Source: Pimelobacter simplex
GTDB lineage: Bacteria > Actinomycetota > Actinomycetes > Propionibacteriales > Nocardioidaceae
Length of the DNA stretch: 64,000 bases
Direction of reading: 5' to 3'
Assembly: GCF_900114845.1 (NCBI RefSeq)
Contig: NZ_FOUK01000003.1
Span: 1 to 64,000, forward strand
Made by a program: the position numbers and the translations under genes. The notes beneath the pieces are model-generated. The model made no database searches. It was given only the letters and a program-made list of their open reading frames with translations, and was not told where the DNA came from. Each line of letters starts with the position of its first letter. Within the stretch, counting starts at the first letter, position 1. Below are positions 53,095-61,877 of this stretch, one piece after another.

Positions 53095-54237
53095 TCAGGC
53101 CGACTCCACCAGACCGGCTTCGGGGCTCGCCCCCCGGAGCCGGTCGCGCTTTTCGACGAGGGCGGTGATCGCCTCGACGAAGCGGACGGTGCTGTCGCCG
53201 ACGCCGTTGTCGTCGAAGTAGTGGTGGCGCATCGCGGCGCGGGCGATCCGGTGCTCGTCGTGGGCGAGCCGGTCGGTGAGCAGGGCGGTGAGGCCGGGCA
53301 GGTCGTCGGCGTCGATGACGTCGGCGCAGCGACTGACGGGCACCTCCCGGCGCAGCCGCTCGGCGTCGTGGTGCCGGTCGGTGATGAGGATCGGCTTGTC
53401 GGTCTGGAGGTAGAGCCAGTCGAGGCCGACCGACGAGACGTCGGTGATCATCGCGTCGCAGCCGGGGAAGACGGCGAGGATGTCGCCCTGCCAGATGGCG
53501 GCGTGGCCGGCCTCGGGCTCGGCCTCGGCGGCACGCTCGACGAGCTCGAGGATCGCCTGGTGCGCCTCACGGATCGCGGGGGTCTGGCTGGTGGTCACCT
53601 TCGGGTGCGGCTTGTAGACCAGCCGGACGTCGGGGACGGCGAGCACCGAGCGGACGATGTCGGCACCGAAGACGTCGACCGAGGTGTAGTCGTTGTAGTC
53701 GGCGTCGCCCTCCCAGGTCGGCGCGTACAGCACCGTACGACGCTCGCTCGGCGGCACGAGCGGAGCCGGGCGCAGGTCGAGCTGGGGGCGGCCGATCCGG
53801 ACCAGGCGCGACTCGTCGAGCTCCATCAGCGCGGCCCGGTGCCGCAGCACGGCGGCCTCGCCGGCCACGAAGACGCGGTCGTAGGCCTTGGCGTTGTTGG
53901 ACACCATGCTCTGCTTGTCGCTCTCACCGTGGTTGATGTGCACGTGCAGCATCCGGCCGTCGAGCAGCGAGTTGAAGTTGAGCATCGAGTTGTTGCAGTA
54001 GAGGACGACCTTGGCGTCGAGCTCGTCGTAGGCGGCGGCGAGGTCGGCGAAGCCCGGGGCCAGGTGGAGCGGCAGGGTGGTGCGCCCCTCGAGGACCGCA
54101 TGGGTCTGGGGGTCGCGGACCAGGATGCCCACGGGATGGGTGTCATCGAGCCGTTCGAGCACCGGCAGCCACTGGAGCAGCTGGTAGACCCGGGTCGGGT
54201 CGTCGGCGAAGTAGGCGATGACGTGGGGCTTCTGCAC
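53095..54237 (-). CDS. CDP-glycerol glycerophosphotransferase family protein (TagB/TagF-like)
   Basis: A 380-residue GT-B fold protein. RMLHVHINHGESDKQSM, RTVLYAPTWEGDADYNDYTS, RLVYKPHPKVT and MITDVSSVGLDWLYLQTDKP are the conserved blocks of teichoic-acid glycerophosphotransferases, including the catalytic HGES/HGxxxK and YAPTWE regions. It probably adds polyol phosphate units to a wall or capsular polymer. GTG 54237 is supported by a TAAAAT -10 box six bases upstream. It is divergent from the hexapeptide acyltransferase gene, and both may act on surface glycans. Confidence 0.87.
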   Translation of the reverse strand: MQKPHVIAYFADDPTRVYQLLQWLPVLERLDDTHPVGILVRDPQTHAVLEGRTTLPLHLAPGFADLAAAYDELDAKVVLYCNNSMLNFNSLLDGRMLHVHINHGESDKQSMVSNNAKAYDRVFVAGEAAVLRHRAALMELDESRLVRIGRPQLDLRPAPLVPPSERRTVLYAPTWEGDADYNDYTSVDVFGADIVRSVLAVPDVRLVYKPHPKVTTSQTPAIREAHQAILELVERAAEAEPEAGHAAIWQGDILAVFPGCDAMITDVSSVGLDWLYLQTDKPILITDRHHDAERLRREVPVSRCADVIDADDLPGLTALLTDRLAHDEHRIARAAMRHHYFDDNGVGDSTVRFVEAITALVEKRDRLRGASPEAGLVESA

Positions 54238-54243
54238 TCCCGG

Positions 54244-54249
54244 ATTTTA
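54244..54249 (-). promoter_or_regulatory. -10 box (TAAAAT) of the TagB/F-like gene, leaderless
   Basis: On the minus strand TAAAAT is followed by CCGGGA and GTG 54237. The opposing TAACCT box lies 56 bp away. Confidence 0.6.
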
Positions 54250-54305
54250 CGGGTCCGCCGGCGGTGCGGACGAACCGGAGAACCCCTGCCAAGGTTGCAT
54301 TTCGG

Positions 54306-54311
54306 TAACCT
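54306..54311 (+). promoter_or_regulatory. -10 box (TAACCT) of the hexapeptide acyltransferase gene, leaderless
   Basis: TAACCT is followed by CCACCG and GTG 54318. Confidence 0.6.
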
Positions 54312-54317
54312 CCACCG

Positions 54318-54983
54318 GTGCCCGATCTCCGGCGTCCGCTCCGCCGTCTCCTGAACCGCTCCGTCCACGCCGCGTGGCGGTGGGCCGAGCACGTCGGCGA
54401 CGTGGCGCCGGGCACCGACCTGGGTGACCGGTTTGGCACGTTCGGGCCCGGCGCGTGCCTGGCGTTCCCGCTCTCGGACGTCGTCAACCCGGCCGCGATC
54501 CACATCGGGCGCGACACCCTGATCGGCAAGTACGCGACCCTCTCGGTCGGCTACGGGCCGACCCAGGCGGTGCTGCCCGAGCGCGGTCTCGTCATCGGCG
54601 AGCGCTGCGTGCTGGGCGCCCGGGTCTGCATCACCGCGCACGAGTCGATCGAGATCGGCGACGACGTGTGGTTCGGCCAGGACGTCTTCGTGTCGGACGC
54701 CAGCCACGGCTACACCGACCCGGACGTCCCCGTGGGCCGCCAGTTCGGCGCCCACCAGCCGGTCGCGGTCGGCGCCGGCTCGTGGATCGGGCACGGCGCG
54801 ATGATCCTGCCCGGGACGACGATCGGGCGGAACGTCGTCGTCGCGGCGGGCTCCGTGGTCCGCGGCGACGTGCCCGACCACAGCGTCGTCGGCGGGGTGC
54901 CGGCCAAGCTGATCCGGCGGCTCGAGCCGGGCGCCGGGTGGGTGCGGGTCCGCGAGGAGGCCGCCCCTACCCTGACCGCATGA
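54318..54983 (+). CDS. Hexapeptide-repeat (left-handed beta-helix) acyltransferase
   Basis: A 221-residue protein with the hexapeptide repeat pattern of LbetaH transferases: IHIGRDTLIGKYATLSVGYG, LVIGERCVLGARVCITAHES, IEIGDDVWFGQDVFVSDASH, then VGAGSWIGHGAMILPGTTIG and VVGGVPAKLIRRL. SDASHGYTD holds the catalytic His candidate. Members O- or N-acetylate sugars or other acceptors. Together with the divergent TagB/F-like gene it suggests surface polymer modification. Its stop overlaps the start of the acetoacetate-CoA ligase gene by 4 bp. Confidence 0.87.
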   Translation: MPDLRRPLRRLLNRSVHAAWRWAEHVGDVAPGTDLGDRFGTFGPGACLAFPLSDVVNPAAIHIGRDTLIGKYATLSVGYGPTQAVLPERGLVIGERCVLGARVCITAHESIEIGDDVWFGQDVFVSDASHGYTDPDVPVGRQFGAHQPVAVGAGSWIGHGAMILPGTTIGRNVVVAAGSVVRGDVPDHSVVGGVPAKLIRRLEPGAGWVRVREEAAPTLTA

Positions 54984-56857
54984 GGGAGCGGCCGAGCCGG
55001 ATCGAGCAGTTCGCGGCCGCCGTCGGCGTCCCGGGGACGTACGACGACCTGTGGGCCTGGTCGGTCCGCGACCTCGACGCGTTCTGGGCCGCGGTGGCCA
55101 CCCACCTCGGTCTCGACCTGCCGGGCCCGGTGCTCGCCGAGGAGCGGATGCCCGGCGCGGTGTGGTTCCCCGAGGCGCGCGTGAGCTATGCCGCCGCGGT
55201 GCTCGACGGCCGGCCCGACGACGAGGTCGCCGTGGTCGGCGCGAGCGAGGACCCCGACGACGTCCGCGAGCTCACCTGGGGCGAGCTGCGCCGGCAGACG
55301 GCGAGCCTCGCCGCGACCCTGCGCGGTCTGGGTGTGGGGGAGGGCGACCGCGTGGTCGGCTACCTGCCGCACACGCCGGACGCGATCGTCGCCTTCCTCG
55401 CCACGGCCAGCCTGGGCGCCGTCTGGTCGGTGTGCGGCATGGACTACGCGGCATCCGCGGCGCGTGCGCGCTTCGAGCAGCTCGACCCGGTGGTGCTGGT
55501 GCACGCGTCGTCGTACGTCCACGGGGGAGAGGCGCACGACCGCGGCGACGTCGTCGCCGAGCTCACCGGCGCGCTGCCCACCCTGCGCGCGACGCTCGAC
55601 GTCGCCGGCCCGGCGTGGGCCGCGGCGCTCGCGGACGACGTCCCGCTCGCGCCCGTCGCGGTGGCCTTCGACCACCCCCTGTGGGTGCTGTTCTCGTCGG
55701 GCACGACCGGCCGACCCAAGGGGATCGTGCACGGGCACGGCGGCGCGCTGCTGGAGCAGGCCAAGGTCGCCGCGCTCCACTTCGACCTCGGCCCGGGCGA
55801 GCGGCTGCTCTGGCACACCACGCCGTCCTGGATGATGTGGAACTTCGTCGTGGGCGCCCTGCTCACCGGCGCCTCCGTCGTGACGTACGACGGCAGCCCG
55901 ACCCACCCCGGCCTCGACGGGCTCTGGGCGCTCGCCGCGCGGCACCGGGTGAGCGTCGTCGGGATGAGCCCCGGCTACGTCGCGCTGGGCCAGAAGGCGC
56001 GACGCGGACCGGCCGGGCACGACCTGTCCCGGCTGCGCCGGGTGGGCATCTCCGGCTCGACGTTCCCGGCGAGCAGCCACGAGGCGCTCGCCGACGCCCT
56101 CGGCCCCGGCGTGCAGATCTGCTCGATCAGCGGCGGCACCGACGTGGTGAGCGCCTTCGTCGGGCCGGCGCCGACGCTGCCGGTCTGGCCGGGCGAGCTG
56201 TCCCGGCCCTGCCTCGGTGTGGCGCTCGAGGCCTTCGACTCCGGGGGACGGCCGGTCCGCGGCGAGGTCGGCGAGCTCGTGGTCACCCGGCCGATGCCGT
56301 CGATGCCCCTCCGCTTCTGGGGCGACGACGACGGCAGCCGCTACCGCGAGGCGTACTTCTCGACCTATCCGGGGGTGTGGCGCCACGGCGACTGGATCAC
56401 CCTCACCGACCACGGCTCGGTGCTCATCCACGGCCGCTCCGACGCCACCCTCAACCGCAACGGCGTGCGGATGGGAAGCGCCGACATCTACGAGCCCGTC
56501 GAGGCGCTGCCCGAGGTCCGCGAGGCGCTGGTGATCGGCGTGGACGAGCCCGGCGGCGGCTACTGGATGCCGCTGTTCGTCGACCTCGCCGACGGGGTCG
56601 AGCTCGACGCGGAGCTCGACGCGCGCATCCGGGACGCCGTCCGCCGGCACGCGTCGCCGCGCCACGTCCCCGACGTGATCCTGCGGGCACCGGGGATCCC
56701 GCACACCCGCACCGGCAAGAAGCTCGAGGTCCCGGTCAAGAAGGTGCTCACCGGCCACGACCCGGCCGCGGCGCTCGACGCCGGCAGCGTGGACGACCCG
56801 GACCTGGTCGCCTGGTACGCCGAGGTGGGCCGGGCCCGCCGAGCGAAGCGGCGCTGA
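54980..56857 (+). CDS. Acetoacetate-CoA ligase
   Basis: A 625-residue acyl-adenylate enzyme. The N-terminus (RIEQFAAAVGVPGTYDDLWA, then WSVRDLDAFWAAVATHLGL) is the acetoacetyl-CoA synthetase signature. The P-loop-like motif is VLFSSGTTGRPKGIVHGHGG. GDWI and NRNGVRMGSADIYEPVEALP are typical of the AACS branch, and RTGKKLEVPVKK carries the catalytic Lys of motif A10. It activates acetoacetate, probably for ketone-body or polyhydroxybutyrate-type metabolism. A TACCCT hexamer six bases before ATG 54980 lies inside the end of the previous gene and could be an internal leaderless promoter. Confidence 0.92.
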   Translation: MRERPSRIEQFAAAVGVPGTYDDLWAWSVRDLDAFWAAVATHLGLDLPGPVLAEERMPGAVWFPEARVSYAAAVLDGRPDDEVAVVGASEDPDDVRELTWGELRRQTASLAATLRGLGVGEGDRVVGYLPHTPDAIVAFLATASLGAVWSVCGMDYAASAARARFEQLDPVVLVHASSYVHGGEAHDRGDVVAELTGALPTLRATLDVAGPAWAAALADDVPLAPVAVAFDHPLWVLFSSGTTGRPKGIVHGHGGALLEQAKVAALHFDLGPGERLLWHTTPSWMMWNFVVGALLTGASVVTYDGSPTHPGLDGLWALAARHRVSVVGMSPGYVALGQKARRGPAGHDLSRLRRVGISGSTFPASSHEALADALGPGVQICSISGGTDVVSAFVGPAPTLPVWPGELSRPCLGVALEAFDSGGRPVRGEVGELVVTRPMPSMPLRFWGDDDGSRYREAYFSTYPGVWRHGDWITLTDHGSVLIHGRSDATLNRNGVRMGSADIYEPVEALPEVREALVIGVDEPGGGYWMPLFVDLADGVELDAELDARIRDAVRRHASPRHVPDVILRAPGIPHTRTGKKLEVPVKKVLTGHDPAAALDAGSVDDPDLVAWYAEVGRARRAKRR

Positions 56858-56888
56858 TCGCGCCGCGTCGTCCCGTGGGGGCGACCGG

Positions 56889-56894
56889 TAGTGT
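56889..56894 (+). promoter_or_regulatory. -10 box (TAGTGT) before the CNNM/CBS genes
   Basis: TAGTGT would start a transcript near 56901, giving a ~29-nt leader with the ribosome site GAAGGA before ATG 56930. Confidence 0.4.
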
Positions 56895-56929
56895 GTGGTG
56901 CTCCTGCCCCACCCTGTTGAAGGACACCG

Positions 56930-58279
56930 ATGACCGCCTGGCTGTTGCTGGGACTTGCCATCCTCCTCATCTTCGCCTGCGGCCTGTTCGTCGCTGCCGA
57001 GTTCGCCTTCGTCACCGTGGACCGGGGTCAGGTCGACCGCGCCGCCGCCGACGGCGACGCCTCCGCGGTCGGCCTCCAGAAGGCGCTGCGCACGCTCTCG
57101 ACCCAGCTCTCCGGCGCCCAGGTCGGCATCACGATCACCAACCTGGCCATCGGGTTCCTGGCCGAACCGGCGATCGCCGAGCTGCTGCGCGGCCCGCTGG
57201 GTGACGCCGGCGTCGCCGAGAGCGCCGTGCGCCCGGTCGCCGTCGCGCTCGGCCTGACGCTGAGCACCCTGCTGACGATGCTCATCGGTGAGCTGGTGCC
57301 CAAGAACGTCGCGATCGCGCTGCCGCTGACGACGGCCCGGCTCACCCAGGGCCCGATGCGCGCCTTCACCGCGGTCTGCCGGGGGCCGATCAAGGTCCTC
57401 AACGGCAGCGCCAACGCGATCGTGCGCCGGCTCGGCGTCGAGCCGCAGGAGGAGCTGCGCTCCGCGCGCAGCTCGACCGAGCTCGCCTCGCTGATCCAGC
57501 ACTCCGCCGACGAGGGCACCCTCGACGCCGACACCGCCGAGCTGATGGAGCGCTCGGTGGAGTTCGGCACCCGGACCGCCGGCGAGATCATGACGCCGCG
57601 GGTGCGCACCCGCAGCCTCGAGACCAACGACCGCGCCAGCGCCGTGATCGCGCTGGCCCGCGAGTCCGGCAACTCCCGGTTCCCGGTGCTCGACGAGTCG
57701 GACGCCGTGGTCGGCACCGTCCACGTCAAGAACGCCGTGGCGCTGCCGCTCCACGAGCGCGCGACCACGAAGGTCAAGCACCTGATGGCCAAGCCCATCG
57801 TCGTCCCGGACTCGCTCCGGCTCGACCCGCTGCTGGCGCTGCTGCGCGCCGAGAGCTTCCAGATGGCCGTCGTCCTCGACGAGTACGGCGACCACGCCGG
57901 CATCGTCACGCTCGAGGACGTGATCGAGGAGATCGTCGGCGACATCGCCGACGAGCACGACCGGCTCGGCAGCCGCGGCCGGCTGCGCCGCGACGGCACC
58001 TGGTCGCTGTCCGGCCTGCTCCGGCCCGACGAGGTCGAGGACCTCACCGGCGTCGAGCTGCCCGAGAACGAGGACTACGACACGGTCGCGGGCCTCGTCC
58101 TCAAGGTGCTCGGCCGGATCCCGCAGAACGGCGACACGGCCGTCGTGCCGCTGCCGCTCACGGGAGAGGACGACGACGAGCCCGAGCGCCGCGCGGTCCT
58201 GACCGTCGACCACATGGACGGGCTCCGCATCGACCGGCTGTCCCTGCGCGTGGAGGAGGTGAGCCCGACCGATGGGTGA
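56930..58279 (+). CDS. CNNM/HlyC-CorC family membrane protein with CBS pair (first copy)
   Basis: A 449-residue protein. The DUF21/CNNM membrane domain (residues ~1-190) starts LLLGLAILLIFACGLFVAAE followed by FAFVTVDRGQVDRAA. A CBS pair follows (MTPRVRTRSLETNDRASAVI to VTLEDVIEEIVGDIADEHD), then the C-terminal CorC_HlyC transporter-associated domain (SLSGLLRPDEVEDLTGVELP). CNNM proteins are linked to Mg2+ transport or sensing. It overlaps its paralogue by 8 bp. A similar tandem pair (Rv1841c/Rv1842c) exists near the same core genes in M. tuberculosis. Confidence 0.9.
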   Translation: MTAWLLLGLAILLIFACGLFVAAEFAFVTVDRGQVDRAAADGDASAVGLQKALRTLSTQLSGAQVGITITNLAIGFLAEPAIAELLRGPLGDAGVAESAVRPVAVALGLTLSTLLTMLIGELVPKNVAIALPLTTARLTQGPMRAFTAVCRGPIKVLNGSANAIVRRLGVEPQEELRSARSSTELASLIQHSADEGTLDADTAELMERSVEFGTRTAGEIMTPRVRTRSLETNDRASAVIALARESGNSRFPVLDESDAVVGTVHVKNAVALPLHERATTKVKHLMAKPIVVPDSLRLDPLLALLRAESFQMAVVLDEYGDHAGIVTLEDVIEEIVGDIADEHDRLGSRGRLRRDGTWSLSGLLRPDEVEDLTGVELPENEDYDTVAGLVLKVLGRIPQNGDTAVVPLPLTGEDDDEPERRAVLTVDHMDGLRIDRLSLRVEEVSPTDG

Positions 58280-59327
58280 CCTCGCCGGCGTCCTGCTCGC
58301 CGTCTTCCTGCTCGCGGCCAACGCGTTCTTCGTGGGCGCCGAGTTCGCCCTGATCTCCGCGCGCCGCAGCCAGATCGAGCCCCAGGCCCAGGCCGGCTCG
58401 CGGATGGCCCGGATCACGCTGACCGCCATGGAGCGCGTCTCCGAGATGATGGCCGGCGCCCAGCTCGGCATCACCATCTGCTCGCTCGGCCTCGGTGCCG
58501 TCGGCGAGCCCGCGCTCGCCCACCTGATCGAGCCCGTCTTCCACGAGCTGCACGTGCCCGAGGCGTGGCTGCACCCGGTCGCCTTCGTGATCGCGATGAC
58601 GATCGTGGTCTTCCTGCACGTCGTGCTCGGCGAGATGGTGCCCAAGAACATCGCCATCGCGGGCCCCGACCGCGCCGCGCTCATCCTCGGCCCGCCGATG
58701 CTCGGCATCGTCACGGTGCTGCGCCCGATCATCGTCACGATCAACGCGATCGCCAACGCGATCCTGCGCATGCTCCGGATCGAGCCCAAGGACGAGATCG
58801 GCAGCACCTTCACCCGCGAGGAGGTCGCCGCCCTGGTCGAGGAGTCCCACGGCGAGGGGCTGCTGGCCGAGGACGAGTACGACCGGCTCTCCGGCGCCCT
58901 CGGCTTCACCGAGAAGACCGTCGCCGAGGTGATGATGCGCCCCGAGAGCCTCGCCACCGTGGTCCGCGGCTCCACCGGCGCCGACGTCGAGGCGCTGTGC
59001 GCCTCCACCGGCTTCAGCCGGTTCCCGGTCGTGGGGGAGCAGGGCGACCTCGTCGGCTACCTCCACATCAAGGACGTCCTCGAGCCCGACGAGGAGCGCC
59101 GCGAGCGTCCGGTCGCCGACCGCTGGATCCGGCCCTTCGCCACCGTCACCCCCGACATGCTGCTCCACGACGCGCTCGAGGTGCTCCAGCGCCGCGGCTC
59201 GCACATGGCCCGCGTGGTCGACGTCAGCGGGACGACGCAGGGCGTGGCCGCGCTCGAGGACGTCATCGAGGAGCTGGTCGGGGAGATCCGCGACGCGGCG
59301 CACTCCGACGAGTCACCTGTCATCTAG
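58272..59327 (+). CDS. CNNM family membrane protein with CBS pair (second copy, lacking CorC domain)
   Basis: A 351-residue paralogue of the preceding protein: LLAVFLLAANAFFVGAEFAL, MAGAQLGITICSLGLGAVGE, then FLHVVLGEMVPKNIAIAGPD and a CBS pair from MMRPESLATVVRGSTGADVE to VAALEDVIEELVGEIRD. It stops after the CBS pair and lacks the CorC_HlyC domain of its neighbour, a common arrangement of such tandem pairs. The two may form a heterodimer; that is inference. Confidence 0.9.
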   Translation: MGDLAGVLLAVFLLAANAFFVGAEFALISARRSQIEPQAQAGSRMARITLTAMERVSEMMAGAQLGITICSLGLGAVGEPALAHLIEPVFHELHVPEAWLHPVAFVIAMTIVVFLHVVLGEMVPKNIAIAGPDRAALILGPPMLGIVTVLRPIIVTINAIANAILRMLRIEPKDEIGSTFTREEVAALVEESHGEGLLAEDEYDRLSGALGFTEKTVAEVMMRPESLATVVRGSTGADVEALCASTGFSRFPVVGEQGDLVGYLHIKDVLEPDEERRERPVADRWIRPFATVTPDMLLHDALEVLQRRGSHMARVVDVSGTTQGVAALEDVIEELVGEIRDAAHSDESPVI

Positions 59328-59330
59328 GGT
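59325..59330 (+). promoter_or_regulatory. -10 box (TAGGGT) of the pgsA-like gene, leaderless
   Basis: TAGGGT overlaps the TAG stop of the CBS gene and is followed by seven bases (GTCGTCC) and GTG 59338. Confidence 0.6.
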
Positions 59331-59337
59331 GTCGTCC

Positions 59338-59955
59338 GTGGCTGGATCGAGGACGAGCACCGACCGTCCCGACGGGACCGGCCGCGGTCGCGTGCTGACC
59401 GTGCCGAACCTGATCAGCCTGCTGCGGCTGCTCGGCGTCCCGCTGTTCCTCTACCTCGTGCTCGGCCCCGAGGCCGACGTCCTCGCGCTGGTCGTGCTGA
59501 TGCTCTCGGGCGTCACCGACTTCCTCGACGGCTGGCTGGCGCGCAAGCTCGACCAGCAGTCCGAGATCGGTCAGCTGCTCGACCCGATCGCCGACCGTCT
59601 CTACATCCTGGCGGTCGTCGTCGGCCTGGCGATGCGCGACATCATCCCCTGGTGGGTCGCGCTGTCGCTGCCGCTGCGCGACCTCCTGCTGTGGGGGCTG
59701 GTGCCGCTGCTGCGCACCCGCGGCTACAGCGCGCTGCCCGTCCACTTCCTCGGCAAGGCCGCGACGTTCAACCTGCTCTACGCCTTCCCGCTGCTGCTCC
59801 TCGGCGACGCCGACGGCACGGTCGCCACGCTCGCCCAGGTGTTCGGCTGGGCCTTCGCGCTGTGGGGGATCGGCCTGTACTGGTGGGCCGGCGTCCTCTA
59901 CGCCTGGCAGGTGCGCAAGCTGCTGGCCACCACCGAGCGGCTGCGCCATGACTGA
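59338..59955 (+). CDS. CDP-alcohol phosphatidyltransferase (PgsA2-like)
   Basis: A 205-residue integral membrane enzyme with the CDP-alcohol phosphotransferase motif D-x2-DG-x2-AR-x8-G-x3-D-x3-D: VTDFLDGWLARKLDQQSEIG followed by QLLDPIADRLYI. It transfers a phosphatidyl group from CDP-diacylglycerol to an alcohol, with glycerol-3-phosphate or cardiolipin synthesis most likely; the exact product cannot be read. By position before DUF881-Sbp-DUF881 it corresponds to Rv1822 (pgsA2). GTG 59338 is fixed by the leaderless -10 box; a GTG at 59329 lies inside that box. Confidence 0.88.
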   Translation: MAGSRTSTDRPDGTGRGRVLTVPNLISLLRLLGVPLFLYLVLGPEADVLALVVLMLSGVTDFLDGWLARKLDQQSEIGQLLDPIADRLYILAVVVGLAMRDIIPWWVALSLPLRDLLLWGLVPLLRTRGYSALPVHFLGKAATFNLLYAFPLLLLGDADGTVATLAQVFGWAFALWGIGLYWWAGVLYAWQVRKLLATTERLRHD

Positions 59956-60802
59956 GCCGTCGCTCGACCGCGCCCGGACGCCGCTGCTGACGCTGATCAC
60001 GCAGGAGGCGCTCGACCGCGACTACCAGGTGGCCGCGTCGCGCCGCGGCGACGGCGAGCGGCCGGAGCGCCGGCGCAGCTACCGCGGCGGGGTGATCGTG
60101 GTGATCGGGGTCTTCGCGATGCTCGTCACCGTGGCCGCCGTCCAGACCTCGCAGAACGCCGACGTCGACGACGCCAGCCGGGCCAGCCTGATCGACCGGG
60201 TCGAGGCGCGCCAGGCGGTGCTGCGCGACAACCAGGACCGGATCGCCCAGCTGCGCGACGCCAACGCCCAGGGCCAGGAGCTGCTGAGCTCGCTCAACCG
60301 CCGCTACGCCGACGCCCGGGCCCGGGTCGCCGCGCTGGGCGCGCTGACCGGTTTCGCCCCCGTCACCGGCTCCGGCGTGCGCATCGTCGTCGACAACCCC
60401 GACTACGCCGGACCCAACGAGGTCGTGCGCGACTCCGACCTCGCGCTGCTCGTCAACGGTCTCTGGGAGGCCGGCGCCGAGGCGATCTCGATCAACGGCC
60501 AGCGCCTCTCGGGAGCCAGTGCGATCCGCAACTCGGGTGAGCCCATCGAGGTCAACAGCGTGGGCATCGCGCCCCCCTACACGGTGATCGCGATCGGCGA
60601 CCGTCGTACGCTCGGCGCCGACTTCGTCGAGAGCCGCAGCGGGCTGCGGTTCCTCAACCTGGCCGACCAGTACGGCTTCACCCACGAGATCGACAATGTC
60701 GACGACGTGCGGCTCGGAGCCGCGCCCAGCGGCTTCCAGCGGCTACGGTCGGCGACATACCTGCAGCGGAACCCGAAGACCAAGGGAGGTGAGGCGCCGT
60801 GA
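59948..60802 (+). CDS. DUF881 family membrane-anchored protein (first copy)
   Basis: A 284-residue protein with a cytoplasmic N-terminus, one transmembrane helix (GVIVVIGVFAMLVTVAAVQT, residues ~47-66), a coiled-coil (residues ~80-115) and the extracytoplasmic DUF881 domain (PVTGSGVRIVVDNPDYAG, then WEAGAEAISINGQRLSGASA). DUF881 proteins flank the small basic protein gene in many Gram-positives and are suspected to act in division or envelope processes. It overlaps both neighbours by 4-8 bp. Rv1823 equivalent by position. Confidence 0.87.
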   Translation: MTEPSLDRARTPLLTLITQEALDRDYQVAASRRGDGERPERRRSYRGGVIVVIGVFAMLVTVAAVQTSQNADVDDASRASLIDRVEARQAVLRDNQDRIAQLRDANAQGQELLSSLNRRYADARARVAALGALTGFAPVTGSGVRIVVDNPDYAGPNEVVRDSDLALLVNGLWEAGAEAISINGQRLSGASAIRNSGEPIEVNSVGIAPPYTVIAIGDRRTLGADFVESRSGLRFLNLADQYGFTHEIDNVDDVRLGAAPSGFQRLRSATYLQRNPKTKGGEAP

Positions 60803-61131
60803 TCGCGGTGCTGGGTCTGGTCGTCGGCGTGGTCCTCGGGCTGGTGTTCCAGCCCGACGTCCCCGCAGGGCTCGAGCTCTACCTGCCGATCGCGGTCGTG
60901 GCCGCGCTCGACGCGGTGTTCGGAGCGTTGCGCGCCTACCTCGACGGCATCTTCGACGACAAGGTCTTCGTCGTCTCGTTCGTGAGCAACGTGATCATCG
61001 CGGCGGGCATCGTCTACCTGGGCGATCGCCTGGGCGTCGGCGGCCAGCTCTCGACGGGCGTCATCGTCGTCCTCGGGATCCGGATCTTCACCAACGTCGC
61101 CGCCATCCGGAGGCACCTCTTCCATGCCTGA
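60799..61131 (+). CDS. sbp: Small basic protein Sbp (DUF1290)
   Basis: A 110-residue membrane protein with three hydrophobic segments (IAVLGLVVGVVLGLVFQPDV, YLPIAVVAALDAVFGALRAY, FVSNVIIAAGIVYLGDRLGV) and the conserved DDKVF and IFTNVAAIRRHLF. It matches DUF1290/Sbp, first noted next to the ftsAZ operon of Bacillus subtilis. It sits between two DUF881 genes with GTGA-type overlaps, so the three probably form one complex. Function unknown. Confidence 0.88.
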   Translation: MIAVLGLVVGVVLGLVFQPDVPAGLELYLPIAVVAALDAVFGALRAYLDGIFDDKVFVVSFVSNVIIAAGIVYLGDRLGVGGQLSTGVIVVLGIRIFTNVAAIRRHLFHA

Positions 61132-61867
61132 GCAGGAGCCCGAGCCGACCACGGCCGCCGAGCGCCTGCGGCGGGCGCTCTTCCGCCCCTCGCGCAAGCA
61201 GGTCGTGGCCGGCGTGCTCCTGGCCGTGCTCGGGTTCGCTGCGGTCACCCAGGTCCGCCTCACCGGCACCGACGACACCTACTCGGGCCTGCGCGAGCAG
61301 GACCTCATCGACCTCCTCGACGGCCTGGCCGGCACCCGGCAGCGCACCGAGGGCGAGATCAGCCGGCTCGAGGACGTCGCGGCCGGCCTGCGCGACGACT
61401 CCACGAAGCGCCAGACCGCGCTCGACCAGGCCGACGCCGAGCTCGACCAGCTCAACATCCTGGCCGGGCTGGTCCCGGTCACCGGGCCCGGCATCCGGCT
61501 CACCATCACCGAGGGCGACGGCCGCGTCGAGCTCGCCTCGCTGCTCGACACCATCGAGGAGCTGCGCACCGTGCGCGCCGAGGCGATCGCTATCAACGGC
61601 AAGGTGCGGGTGGTCGCGCAGACCTCGTTCACCGAGACCGACGGCGGCTTCCTCGTCGACGGCGAGCGGATCGAGGCGCCGTACGTCATCGACGTGATCG
61701 GCGAGCCCGGCGTCCTCAGCGGTGCCATCGACTTCGCGCTGGGCCCCAAGAAGCAGCTCGAGGACGACGGCGCCCGGGTGCAGGTCCGCGAGCTGCGCAC
61801 GGTCGACATCGAGGCCGTGGCGCGCCAGGACGAGCCGCGCTACGCAGTACCCGGCGAAGGGCAGTAG
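61124..61867 (+). CDS. DUF881 family membrane-anchored protein (second copy)
   Basis: A 247-residue protein: cytoplasmic N-terminus, one membrane helix (VVAGVLLAVLGFAAVTQVRL, ~27-46), coiled-coil (LEDVAAGLRDDSTKRQTALD region) and DUF881 (PVTGPGIRLTITEGDGRV, then RTVRAEAIAINGKVRVVAQT). It differs from the upstream copy in the more acidic extracytoplasmic domain. Rv1825 equivalent by position; the homologous mycobacterial protein has been proposed to act at the cell envelope. Confidence 0.87.
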   Translation: MPEQEPEPTTAAERLRRALFRPSRKQVVAGVLLAVLGFAAVTQVRLTGTDDTYSGLREQDLIDLLDGLAGTRQRTEGEISRLEDVAAGLRDDSTKRQTALDQADAELDQLNILAGLVPVTGPGIRLTITEGDGRVELASLLDTIEELRTVRAEAIAINGKVRVVAQTSFTETDGGFLVDGERIEAPYVIDVIGEPGVLSGAIDFALGPKKQLEDDGARVQVRELRTVDIEAVARQDEPRYAVPGEGQ

Positions 61868-61870
61868 CCT
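61865..61870 (+). promoter_or_regulatory. -10 box (TAGCCT) of gcvH, leaderless
   Basis: TAGCCT overlaps the stop of the DUF881 gene and is followed by seven bases (TCCGGCC) and ATG 61878. Confidence 0.6.
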
Positions 61871-61877
61871 TCCGGCC

